A DNA stretch of 64,000 nt, taken from assembly GCF_026151335.1 (NCBI RefSeq), contig NZ_JAMQPP010000002.1. The stretch is one strand, 5' to 3'. Numbering within the stretch: position 1 is the first letter of the stretch; each line of letters starts with the position of its first letter. Below are positions 7,646 to 15,386 of this stretch, piece by piece. The translations under genes were made by a program, and so were the position numbers. Below the pieces are notes generated by a model. The model saw only the letters and a program-made list of their open reading frames with translations, had not been told where the DNA came from and searched no databases. Origin of the DNA: Leptospira_A soteropolitanensis. GTDB taxonomy: Bacteria; Spirochaetota; Leptospiria; Leptospirales; Leptospiraceae.

Positions 7646-9051
7646 ATTTCCCACCAAAAGAGTTTGAATTTGTTTTTAGTTTCTCTGGTATCAATTCCTA
7701 AAAATCCGTATAAGAAATCATATCGAAACCCAGTTTGTGATTTTGAATACTCTACGAGTAAAGGAATATGAATATGAGTTTCTTCTTCTGTCCAACGATG
7801 TGTGTAAAGTCTTGTGATTAGGTGCAAACGTTTTTCCCCATTGGATGATCTTTTGTATTCAATGATAGAAAAGATCGGTTCCCAAACATCTTCCATTACT
7901 TCAAAACGAACAGGTATAATAGCGAGGCTATTCCAACCAAAATTTCCATTGGGATCCTTATGATAACGAAAGAGCGGCCAAAATTTTATGTAATAATCTT
8001 CTCTGCCAGTTTGCACAAATTCGCTTTTCATCCTGGAATAAAATGGTAAAATGAAATGAGAAGTCGATTTTAAGTGTGAAGTATTTTGCGTCAAACGAAT
8101 GTAAAATGGTGAAATAAACTCTGCTTCTTTATTGGCAAAGTAGGAATAACCGTAAAAAGGAAAAAATACAAGTTTTTCCGTATCTTTTTTTTCTGAAGTT
8201 GTGTATTGGAAAAAAATAAAGAGGGCCGTGTAATTTGTTTGGCCTGTTTTTTTATCATATCCATAAGAAAATAAAGAATTTAAGATGGGGAACCAAAGAA
8301 AGGCTCTACTTTTCATATTCCCATCCCGAGAATCTTTACTATTATAGAATGGGAAAAAAATAGAATATGAGGTTGGTTCTTTTTTATCCAACTTTTCTTC
8401 TCCCCATTGGAAAAATGGCCAAAGAAAAGATTTTCGTACGTATTTTCCTTCATGTTCCTTTTTAGAATAAATGGGAAAAATGCGAAGGTCATTCCTTGTT
8501 TCTGATCCTCCCCACATCACCAAGGGCCAAAGGATGGATTTTGCTTCATATGTTTTATATTTCCATTCCGAATAAACAGGAAATAAAACATAACTTAGTT
8601 CTTGGTAGGAGAGTTTGTTTCTAATTTTTCCATAGATGGGAAAAACACTGAAATAGTTTTCTCTTTGTGATTCACCCTTTCCCCAAATCAATAGGGGAGT
8701 AAAAAGAATATCTTCATCTGCATCACCTTCTTCGTGTTTGAATCCAGTTCCGCTAAATATAAATAAAGAGGACCAGGTATACCAATAATTGGTTTCTTCT
8801 TTGTAATAAAGAGGTGATAAATAACTCTTAAAGCGAAAAGCATAGGTTTTGTCTTGGAAACCTAAATAAAAAGGGCGAATTGCTAAATAACTTTGGCGTC
8901 CTCTATTTTCAGACTCGTATAAAAACCAAAATTGATGGTAATTGGATTTGATGTCTTCTGTAAAGGAATTAGGAAGTTTGGCAGAAATTCCAGAACTGAG
9001 AAAGAGAAGACAAAAAACAATTCCTAATTGAATTTTAAAGCGGGAATCCAC
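7642..9051 (-). CDS. Exported protein with repeated aromatic-proline motifs, first gene of the MCE operon
   Basis: I do not recognise a known family. The 469-residue product starts at GTG and has a signal peptide (hydrophobic 8-22, then ISAKLPN). The mature part contains about sixteen copies of a short motif of the form aromatic/aliphatic-Pro-aromatic/aliphatic-(x)-Tyr/Trp: for example IRPFY (58), LSPLY (78), FPIY (137), FPVY (157), LWPLVMW (174), FPIY (192), LWPFFQW (210), FPFY (233 and 297), SPFY (314), LPFY (335), FWPLF (358). Copies are often spaced about 17-22 residues. The protein is rich in Tyr, Trp and Phe alternating with charged turns, as expected of antiparallel beta-strands. It ends FKLFWWEI, an aromatic C-terminus like those of outer-membrane barrels. 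Its stop overlaps the mlaE start (ATGA). An outer-membrane or periplasmic partner of the lipid transporter is my inference. Confidence 0.75.
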   Translation of the reverse strand: MDSRFKIQLGIVFCLLFLSSGISAKLPNSFTEDIKSNYHQFWFLYESENRGRQSYLAIRPFYLGFQDKTYAFRFKSYLSPLYYKEETNYWYTWSSLFIFSGTGFKHEEGDADEDILFTPLLIWGKGESQRENYFSVFPIYGKIRNKLSYQELSYVLFPVYSEWKYKTYEAKSILWPLVMWGGSETRNDLRIFPIYSKKEHEGKYVRKSFLWPFFQWGEEKLDKKEPTSYSIFFPFYNSKDSRDGNMKSRAFLWFPILNSLFSYGYDKKTGQTNYTALFIFFQYTTSEKKDTEKLVFFPFYGYSYFANKEAEFISPFYIRLTQNTSHLKSTSHFILPFYSRMKSEFVQTGREDYYIKFWPLFRYHKDPNGNFGWNSLAIIPVRFEVMEDVWEPIFSIIEYKRSSNGEKRLHLITRLYTHRWTEEETHIHIPLLVEYSKSQTGFRYDFLYGFLGIDTRETKNKFKLFWWEI

Positions 9052-9098
9052 GTAATTTCAATATCTTCAAGTTTCTATAAAAGGAATCAAGTGATTTC

Positions 9099-10148
9099 AT
9101 GATCCAAACCAAAATCGCACTACTTTTCGGAGGAATCTCCGGAGAACATATCATTTCCATTCGTTCTTCCTATTTCATTTTCAATACAATTGATCGGGAC
9201 AAATACCAAGTTTGTCCTATTTATATTGACCAATCGGGAAAATTTTGGATTCCAACAGGAAAAGATCCCGTGTATCCAGATCCTACAGGTAAATCAGAAT
9301 CTGAATTTTTGAATGCGTTTTCTTCTTTAAACCAAATTGGAAACTCATCTACTGGTGCGGATTTATTAGAATATGGATTTCAGGCCGCCTTTTTGGGGTT
9401 ACATGGTGGTGCTGGCGAAGATGGTAGAATTCAAGGATTCCTCGATGTTTTAGGGATTCCTCATACGGGGTCGGGAGTTTTGGCTTCGGCTCTCGCTATG
9501 GACAAATTTAGAGCCAATCTTTTGTTTCAAACCATCGGTATCCCGGTAGCTCCTTTTGTGGAATTAGAAAAAGGCAAAACAGATGCAAGAAAGATCCTTT
9601 TAAACCTTCCTTTTGAATTTCCAGTTTTCATCAAACCAACGCTTGGTGGTTCAAGTGTCAATACAGGAATGGCAAAAACTCCTGAAGAGGCAATGGTACT
9701 TGTGGATAAAATCTTTGTTACTGAAGATCGCGTACTGATCCAAAAACTCATTTCCGGAACTGAGGTTTCGATTGGAGTTTTGGAAAAAAAGGAAGGTGGG
9801 AAAAGAATTCCTTTTGCTTTAGTGCCTACAGAGATCCGTCCCAAATCGGAATTTTTTGACTTTGAAGCCAAATATACAAAAGGGGGAAGTGAGGAAATCA
9901 CTCCTGCACCTGTAGGTGAGGAAATCACAAAAAAACTACAAGAGTATACTTTGCAATGTCATGAAATCTTGGGATGCAAAGGTTATTCACGAACAGATTT
10001 TATTATTAGTGAGGGAGTTCCTTATGTTTTAGAAACGAATACCCTACCTGGAATGACTGGAACGAGTCTGATCCCACAACAGGCCAAAGCACTGGGGATA
10101 GATATGAAAAATGTATTTACTTGGCTTCTGCAACTGGCGCTTTCCTAG
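9099..10148 (+). CDS. ddl: D-alanine--D-alanine ligase
   Basis: 349 residues, an ATP-grasp ligase making the D-Ala-D-Ala dipeptide for peptidoglycan in the cytoplasm. The N-terminal motif GGISGEH carries the Glu used for substrate binding. The middle has LHGGAGEDGRIQG and GSGVLASALAMDK. The ATP-grasp domain has FIKPTLGGSSVNT, and the C-terminal metal- and substrate-binding region reads YSRTDFI, then ETNTLPGMTGTSLIPQQA. The length is typical. The ATG at 9099 has AAGGAA about 12 nt upstream. It is divergent from the MCE operon (47 bp between starts), and its 3' end overlaps the convergent symporter gene by 32 bp. Confidence 0.96.
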   Translation: MIQTKIALLFGGISGEHIISIRSSYFIFNTIDRDKYQVCPIYIDQSGKFWIPTGKDPVYPDPTGKSESEFLNAFSSLNQIGNSSTGADLLEYGFQAAFLGLHGGAGEDGRIQGFLDVLGIPHTGSGVLASALAMDKFRANLLFQTIGIPVAPFVELEKGKTDARKILLNLPFEFPVFIKPTLGGSSVNTGMAKTPEEAMVLVDKIFVTEDRVLIQKLISGTEVSIGVLEKKEGGKRIPFALVPTEIRPKSEFFDFEAKYTKGGSEEITPAPVGEEITKKLQEYTLQCHEILGCKGYSRTDFIISEGVPYVLETNTLPGMTGTSLIPQQAKALGIDMKNVFTWLLQLALS

Positions 10149-11517
10149 GAAAAAAATACATTCCAATTAAGATCGCGATAAGACTGGCAATGGTTCCGTA
10201 AAAGTGACTTGTCATATCGTCTCCGTATATTTCGAGAAAAAGCCAGGTGACAATGCCTACAAATAGAGAAAAAAGCGCAGACCTTTCGTCTGCCTTTTTA
10301 CTCATAAGCCCAAAAACCATTGGGATGAAAAGTGTCACAAGAGAAATGCCTCCGGAATCTTCTACCAATGCATAAATGGATGGTTTTCCCACTGCCAATA
10401 AAAAGGAAATTCCAGCTATGATAAGAACCGAAGTCCTAGAAAGTAAAAGGAGTTTCTTATCATTCATATCTTTAAATGCGTATTTTAGAATATTCTCAGA
10501 TAAAATAGAAGAAGGAGCAAGGATTGCTCCGGATGCCGTAGAAAGAATCGCAGAGATTAATGCAGAAAAAAATAAAACTTGGATCCAAGGACTAGAAAAC
10601 TTGGAAATCATAGTAGGAATAAGAAGTTGTCCTGTGTCGGAATTTAAATCAAAATCGGGAAGTAAACTTTTGGCATGAAGCCCTAAAAATAAAGGAATCA
10701 GCGCAAATAACAAATAGAAAATGGAAGACAAATAAGAAGCAGAAATGGCAACTTTTTCCGATTTAGCTGACATCACTCGTTGGAAAATATCTTGTTGTGG
10801 TAAAGAACCAAATCCTACTACCATCCATGCAGATAAATACAAAGTCCAAGCGTGGAAATTGGATTCAGGAAAAAATCGAAAAAAACCATCTGGTTTTTCT
10901 TGGATCGATGTCCATATAGGTTTTATATCATTTAACTCAAATATGACGATGACTAGACCCACTATGATAGAAATGGATTGGAAAAAATCTGTTAACGAAA
11001 CAGACCACATTCCCCCTAAATAAGTATAAAAAACAACAAGGCAAGCGCCTATGACTATGGCAGTGAATTGGTTGATCCCAAAAAGAATTTGTACCATAAT
11101 GCCAAGGGCAACAAATTGCGCGGCCACCCAACCAAAGTATGAGAAGATAAGGCAGATTCCGGCAATAAACTCCATTTTTTTTCCGTACCGGTTTCTATAA
11201 AAGTCACCGAAAGTAAGAATCTGCATTCGGTAGAGATACTTAGCAAAGATAAGGCCTAACAAAAAAAGACATAGGGCTCCACCAAAGGGATCTTGGATGA
11301 CAGATAAAAATCCACCTTTTGCAAATTCAACGGAAGAACCAAGAATGGTTTCACTTCCAAACCAAGTGGCAAAGAGAGCTGCTGTGGATATAGGGAGGGG
11401 TAAGCTTCTTCCTGCTAATATAAAGTCTTTAGAATTTTTAACTTTTTTTGCGGCATAAACTCCAATGGCAATGGTTATGAATAGGTAACCAACAATGAAT
11501 ACTGCTTGGAAACTCAT
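10117..11517 (-). CDS. Sodium:solute symporter family protein
   Basis: 466-residue membrane protein with about twelve to thirteen hydrophobic segments, consistent with the SSS family (LeuT fold). The N-terminal region GVYAAKKVKNSKDFILAGRS is the usual family opening, followed by ATWFGSETILGSS, and the core contains VGFGSLPQQDIFQRVMSA, the most conserved stretch of the family. The substrate cannot be told; proline, pantothenate and sugar carriers share these features. It lies 3 bp downstream of xseB on the same strand and may be the last gene of the run starting with the lipoprotein at 14627. Confidence 0.9.
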   Translation of the reverse strand: MSFQAVFIVGYLFITIAIGVYAAKKVKNSKDFILAGRSLPLPISTAALFATWFGSETILGSSVEFAKGGFLSVIQDPFGGALCLFLLGLIFAKYLYRMQILTFGDFYRNRYGKKMEFIAGICLIFSYFGWVAAQFVALGIMVQILFGINQFTAIVIGACLVVFYTYLGGMWSVSLTDFFQSISIIVGLVIVIFELNDIKPIWTSIQEKPDGFFRFFPESNFHAWTLYLSAWMVVGFGSLPQQDIFQRVMSAKSEKVAISASYLSSIFYLLFALIPLFLGLHAKSLLPDFDLNSDTGQLLIPTMISKFSSPWIQVLFFSALISAILSTASGAILAPSSILSENILKYAFKDMNDKKLLLLSRTSVLIIAGISFLLAVGKPSIYALVEDSGGISLVTLFIPMVFGLMSKKADERSALFSLFVGIVTWLFLEIYGDDMTSHFYGTIASLIAILIGMYFFPRKAPVAEAK

Positions 11518-11520
11518 TCT

Positions 11521-11796
11521 TTAAAATAGATCTTCTTCCAGTGGTTTTGACACAGATTCTTCTTTCTTTTTTTTGACTGTTGCTTTCACTGTTTCACCAG
11601 TTGGTGCTTTCGACAAAAATTCGATTTTTGCTTCTGCGTCTACAAGTCTTTCGGAACAAACTTTTTTTAATTCCATTCCACGCTCATAAGCCGTAATAGA
11701 ATCTTCTAAAGAAAGAGTTCCCCTTTCTAATTTTTCAGCGATGTCCTCTAATTCGCGAAGTGCTTCTTCAAAGCTAACTGTCTTTTTCTCTGCCAT
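11521..11796 (-). CDS. xseB: Exodeoxyribonuclease VII small subunit
   Basis: 91 residues, the small helical subunit of exonuclease VII. The conserved core is SFEEALRELEDIAEKLE followed by LSLEDSITAYERGMEL, which forms a helical hairpin that packs on the large subunit. The charged C-terminus (KKKKEES) is a low-complexity tail. It starts 9 bp after the stop of xseA, the expected arrangement. Confidence 0.95.
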   Translation of the reverse strand: MAEKKTVSFEEALRELEDIAEKLERGTLSLEDSITAYERGMELKKVCSERLVDAEAKIEFLSKAPTGETVKATVKKKKEESVSKPLEEDLF

Positions 11797-11805
11797 TTTG
11801 AATTC

Positions 11806-13083
11806 CTATATTTTATCTTTTACTTCAACCAGAAGTTTTCCATCAGAAAGGAATACTTCCAAACTTTCGTTTTTTGACACATTATGAATGGATGAAATCA
11901 CTTGTTTGTTTTGATTCCGAACCACAGAATACCCACGTTTCAAAGTACCAAGTGGAGAAAAGTGATCTAGTCTTTGTTCGGCGAGTGTGAATTTATTTCG
12001 AATTCTTTCTAAATAGGATTTCCAATTCTGAGAAAGATGGTCGAAACGTTGGAATTCACTTTGTTTTCGAACTAAATAGTTTTTTCCGAGTAAGGAAATT
12101 TTTGTCATAAGCTCATCAAGGTGAGTGGATCTAGTTTCTAGAAGTGTTTTGGGATTTTGGAAGACAGGTCTTGTGGAAACACCCATCCATTTTTCTTTTC
12201 CCACACGAATAACATTGGTTAACGCTGATTTTAACCTTTCTTCCATTTCATCGAGTCGAATGAGTGTATCCGAAACATTGGGAATGGCAAGTTTTGCTGC
12301 TGCCGTTGGGGTTGGGGTCGTTGCATCTGCTGCAAGATCCGTAAGCACTCGATCGATTTCATGTCCGACTGCTGAAATAATCGGAATTCGAGAATTATAA
12401 TAAGCCATTACAACAGATTCTTGGTTAAAAGCCATTAAATCTTCAAAGGAACCGCCGCCGCGTCCTGCAATGATCACATCTACTTCCCATTTTGGGTCGT
12501 TGATTTCTCGGATGGCTTCTATTATAGAGGCTTCAGCTCCATCTCCCTGGACAAGACAGGGGGAAATGAGAATTTGTATGGAAGGATTTAGATCAGTCGC
12601 AATACGAATGATGTCTTCGACTGCCGCACCTTTGGGAGAAGTAACAATGCCAAGTCGCTTTGGAAATTTTGGCAAAGGTCGTTTGTGTGTGGCATCAAAG
12701 ATACCTTTCTCGAGTAGGGCTTTTTTTAATTTCTCAATTTTGAGAAGGATGTCTCCTTCACCAATCTCTTCAATTTTTTGAACAGTTAAACTATAGTAAC
12801 CACCTGGTTCATAGACAGATATAGAACCATAAACTAAAATCTCCATTCCATTACGAAGCGGTGTCCCCTTATAATTTTTAGCTTGGAAGGAAAAAAATGC
12901 ACATTTAATCACACTTGTCGTATCTTTTAGAGAAAAATAAATATGACCTGAACTGTTGGTTTGGGAATGATTGGAAATTTCCCCACGAACCCAAATATTT
13001 TTAAATTCGGATGAGTCTTGGAGTTTTGTTTTAATGAGGCGGTTGACCTCACTTACACTGAGAGATGAATCTACCTGTTCCAT
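11806..13083 (-). CDS. xseA: Exodeoxyribonuclease VII large subunit
   Basis: 425 residues, normal for XseA. An OB-fold lies at the N-terminus (VRGEISNHSQTNSSGHIYFSL, about 34-54). The catalytic region begins with LPKFPKRLGIVTSPKGAAVEDI, then IIAGRGGGSFEDLMAFN and SAVGHEIDRVLTDLAAD, which are the hallmark motifs (catalytic Asp and His candidates in the last). A long helical segment (about 290-380) precedes the C-terminal LKRGYSVVRN motif. The complex degrades single-stranded DNA in repair and recombination. It directly abuts the AI-2E permease gene upstream and xseB downstream. Confidence 0.96.
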   Translation of the reverse strand: MEQVDSSLSVSEVNRLIKTKLQDSSEFKNIWVRGEISNHSQTNSSGHIYFSLKDTTSVIKCAFFSFQAKNYKGTPLRNGMEILVYGSISVYEPGGYYSLTVQKIEEIGEGDILLKIEKLKKALLEKGIFDATHKRPLPKFPKRLGIVTSPKGAAVEDIIRIATDLNPSIQILISPCLVQGDGAEASIIEAIREINDPKWEVDVIIAGRGGGSFEDLMAFNQESVVMAYYNSRIPIISAVGHEIDRVLTDLAADATTPTPTAAAKLAIPNVSDTLIRLDEMEERLKSALTNVIRVGKEKWMGVSTRPVFQNPKTLLETRSTHLDELMTKISLLGKNYLVRKQSEFQRFDHLSQNWKSYLERIRNKFTLAEQRLDHFSPLGTLKRGYSVVRNQNKQVISSIHNVSKNESLEVFLSDGKLLVEVKDKI

Positions 13084-14193
13084 TTATAAATTTTGAAACC
13101 GTGTTTCTCTAAAAATTTTCCAAAAATCCCAAAGGATAATGACGAGTGTTAATGCCATTGGGCCAATGATAATCCCTGCAACACCAAACTCTTGTAAACC
13201 GCCAATAAGAGACAAAAAGATTAGAAAAGGATGTGTTTTTAGTTTTTTATCCAAAATTTTTGGTTTTACTAAGTTTTCTAAAATCAAATAACTAGCACCA
13301 CCCGCGATCATAAAAAGAATACTTCCTGTCCAGTTTTCTTGTACTAAACCAATATAAAGTCCAATGGGCAACCAAACAACAGATGTTCCTACCACAGGAA
13401 TTAAGGAAAAAATTGTCGCAATACTAGAAAGTAAAAACTTATTCGAAACGGATGTGAAGAGTAACAAAATATAGATTAGGGCACCTTGTAATAAAGAAAT
13501 AAAAAGGTTACCCATCATCACAGTTCGAATTGCCTCTTCAATTCGTCTTCCTAACCTTTCTTCTATTTCTGTTGGAAATGGTAACAAAACAAAAAGTGCA
13601 TGTTCCATCCGACTTCCTTCTTTATATAAAAAGAAAAGTAATATGAAGGTAAAAAAAGCATTAAAGATGATGGCACCAGGAACTTCAAAAGAACCAAGTA
13701 AAAAACCAGAAGAGTTTTTTAGTAAACTATATATGGAATCTAAATTAAGAATATCCATATGTTGACCAACATATTCTCGGTACATCAAAGGTAGTTTGAT
13801 CCAGAAAAATTCATTTTCTGTGAAAAAATCCGTTAACATCGGACTGTTTAATAACAAGGCAACGATGGATTCTTCTGTGAGTTGGTTTCTAATGTAACTA
13901 ACCAAGTTTAAGGATTCACGAATTAATGTGGATACAATGAGATAAGAAGGAATAAAAACTCCCGCAAGCATTATAATCACCATAATATAAGGAGAGAGTC
14001 CGTGAAACTTAACACCTAAAACATTCTTCAGTTTTTTGTGAGTTTTTCTTGTGGTAAGATAAAACAGAAGTGCAAGAAAACTTGCCCAAAGAAAGGGTTT
14101 GAATACGAAAAATAAAGTAAGACAAGTCCCAATAAAAATGGCACTCAGTAAAAGATAGACAATGATTTCGTTTTTATTTTTTATCCAATTCAT
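13084..14193 (-). CDS. AI-2E transporter family permease
   Basis: 369-residue inner-membrane protein with about eight hydrophobic segments, consistent with the PF01594 (TqsA/PerM-like) family. Supporting features are two N-terminal membrane helices (14-31, 36-45 onward), the central soluble stretch before FNAFFTFILLFFLYKEG, and the C-terminal family pattern LIPVVGTSVVWLPIG and LSLIGGLQEFGVAGIIIGPMAL. The family name comes from a few members that export quorum signals or sodium; the substrate here is unknown. The gene abuts xseA without spacing. Confidence 0.85.
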   Translation of the reverse strand: MNWIKNKNEIIVYLLLSAIFIGTCLTLFFVFKPFLWASFLALLFYLTTRKTHKKLKNVLGVKFHGLSPYIMVIIMLAGVFIPSYLIVSTLIRESLNLVSYIRNQLTEESIVALLLNSPMLTDFFTENEFFWIKLPLMYREYVGQHMDILNLDSIYSLLKNSSGFLLGSFEVPGAIIFNAFFTFILLFFLYKEGSRMEHALFVLLPFPTEIEERLGRRIEEAIRTVMMGNLFISLLQGALIYILLLFTSVSNKFLLSSIATIFSLIPVVGTSVVWLPIGLYIGLVQENWTGSILFMIAGGASYLILENLVKPKILDKKLKTHPFLIFLSLIGGLQEFGVAGIIIGPMALTLVIILWDFWKIFRETRFQNL

Positions 14194-14195
14194 AA

Positions 14196-14627
14196 TTAGT
14201 AACTGGAATGTTTTTTAAAATAGAACCGAATGTAATGAGTGGAACTTCCACTATCGGAAATCATAATAGAAAGGGACTTTTTAATAAATCCTTCCAACAA
14301 ATAGGTAATTTCGCCGTTGTTTTCGCTTTGATCAATTAGTTTCCAATCCCCCTGGGCTGCTCTTGTTTCGATTCGTTTGCGAATATTTTCTATACTTTCC
14401 TCTGTTTCCATAAGAAGGTAAGCTTCTTTGGTATGAATATGGCTAGTTTTGAATTCACTCGATTGTAAAAATTTAAGTTTTTCAGGAAAGAAGGACTGAG
14501 GAAATGCCGGGGGTGCGTTTGTTGGATTTCTAGAAACTATGATTTGATCAAAACGGTAGATTTCTGTTTGGGTCGTGGGAGTACAGGACCAGAGAATCAA
14601 TAGTAAAAATGGTAAAAATCGAAGCAT
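14196..14627 (-). CDS. Small putative lipoprotein
   Basis: About 143 residues with a typical lipoprotein signal: MLRFLPFLLLILWSCTP, with Cys near residue 15 in a loose spirochaetal lipobox. The mature part has no family I recognise; it contains ESIENIRKRIETRAAQGDW, a helical stretch, then SENNGEITYLLEGFIKKSLSIMI, likely strands of a small alpha/beta domain. I chose the ATG at 14627; a TTG at 14639 would add four residues. No good ribosome binding site is visible for either. It is the first gene of a same-strand run that includes the permease, xseA and xseB. Confidence 0.7.
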   Translation of the reverse strand: MLRFLPFLLLILWSCTPTTQTEIYRFDQIIVSRNPTNAPPAFPQSFFPEKLKFLQSSEFKTSHIHTKEAYLLMETEESIENIRKRIETRAAQGDWKLIDQSENNGEITYLLEGFIKKSLSIMISDSGSSTHYIRFYFKKHSSY

Positions 14628-14717
14628 TACGGAAAGCAAATGTGGGACTATTGATTCCTTCCATTCATTTTTTTAAATCTTTGTTGCCAATAGACGGGAA
14701 GGGTTATCTTTTCCTTT

Positions 14718-15359
14718 GTGTTGGATTTTCTGCAGTTTGATTCGTTTCTCGGTCGAATTTTGGAGTTACCGCCCCTCGTACTTTGGGTATTTTTCTGTTT
14801 TTCCAACTTTTTGGAAAATGTTTTTCCCCCTTGGCCAGGGGATACGGTCACAGTGTTTTCTGGTTTTCTTTCTTCGAGTCAGGACTCACCTTTGTCCTTT
14901 TTTTCCGTAGTCCTTGCAACCTATTTGGGTAATCTTTTGGGTGCATTGGTAATGTATTATTTTGGAGAAAGAATCCTCCAATTCCTAAAACGGTCCAGGT
15001 TCCCATTTTTATCTGCTTTATACCAAGAAGAAAACTTACAGAAGACACTGGTTTGGTTTCGAAAACACGAGATGATCGTGGTTCTATTATCCCGATTCTC
15101 TGCTGGAATTCGTTTCTTTGTCTCCATTGTAGCGGGAATGAGTAAAATGAACATCATTAAATTTGTATTATTATATTCTTTGGCCATTTCCATTTGGTGT
15201 GGACTCCTTCTTTTGGGTGGTTCCCTATTAGGTAGCAACTGGAACCAAATCGTTGTTATGCTATCATACTACAATCGTGTGATAGGACTTGTCATATTAT
15301 GTTTTATTTTATACTTTCTATACCAAATTAAGAAGAAAAGAAATACAAAGTTGACATGA
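14718..15359 (+). CDS. DedA/SNARE-associated family membrane protein
   Basis: 213-residue inner-membrane protein of the DedA (VTT) superfamily. The conserved region is LSRFSAGIRFFVSIVAGMSKMN (about 117-138), equivalent to the family G/SRF-xPGxR-xxxxxxAGxxxM motif with the functionally important Arg residues. An N-terminal re-entrant segment and several other hydrophobic stretches fit. DedA proteins are lipid scramblases or flippases involved in polyprenyl-phosphate or phospholipid recycling. The start is a GTG; the next codon TTG is also possible, and no clear ribosome binding site is seen. It is divergent from the lipoprotein and 27 bp upstream of the sensor phosphatase gene. Confidence 0.87.
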   Translation: MLDFLQFDSFLGRILELPPLVLWVFFCFSNFLENVFPPWPGDTVTVFSGFLSSSQDSPLSFFSVVLATYLGNLLGALVMYYFGERILQFLKRSRFPFLSALYQEENLQKTLVWFRKHEMIVVLLSRFSAGIRFFVSIVAGMSKMNIIKFVLLYSLAISIWCGLLLLGGSLLGSNWNQIVVMLSYYNRVIGLVILCFILYFLYQIKKKRNTKLT

Positions 15360-15386
15360 TTTCATTTTCTGTTAGGGTTTTCACCC

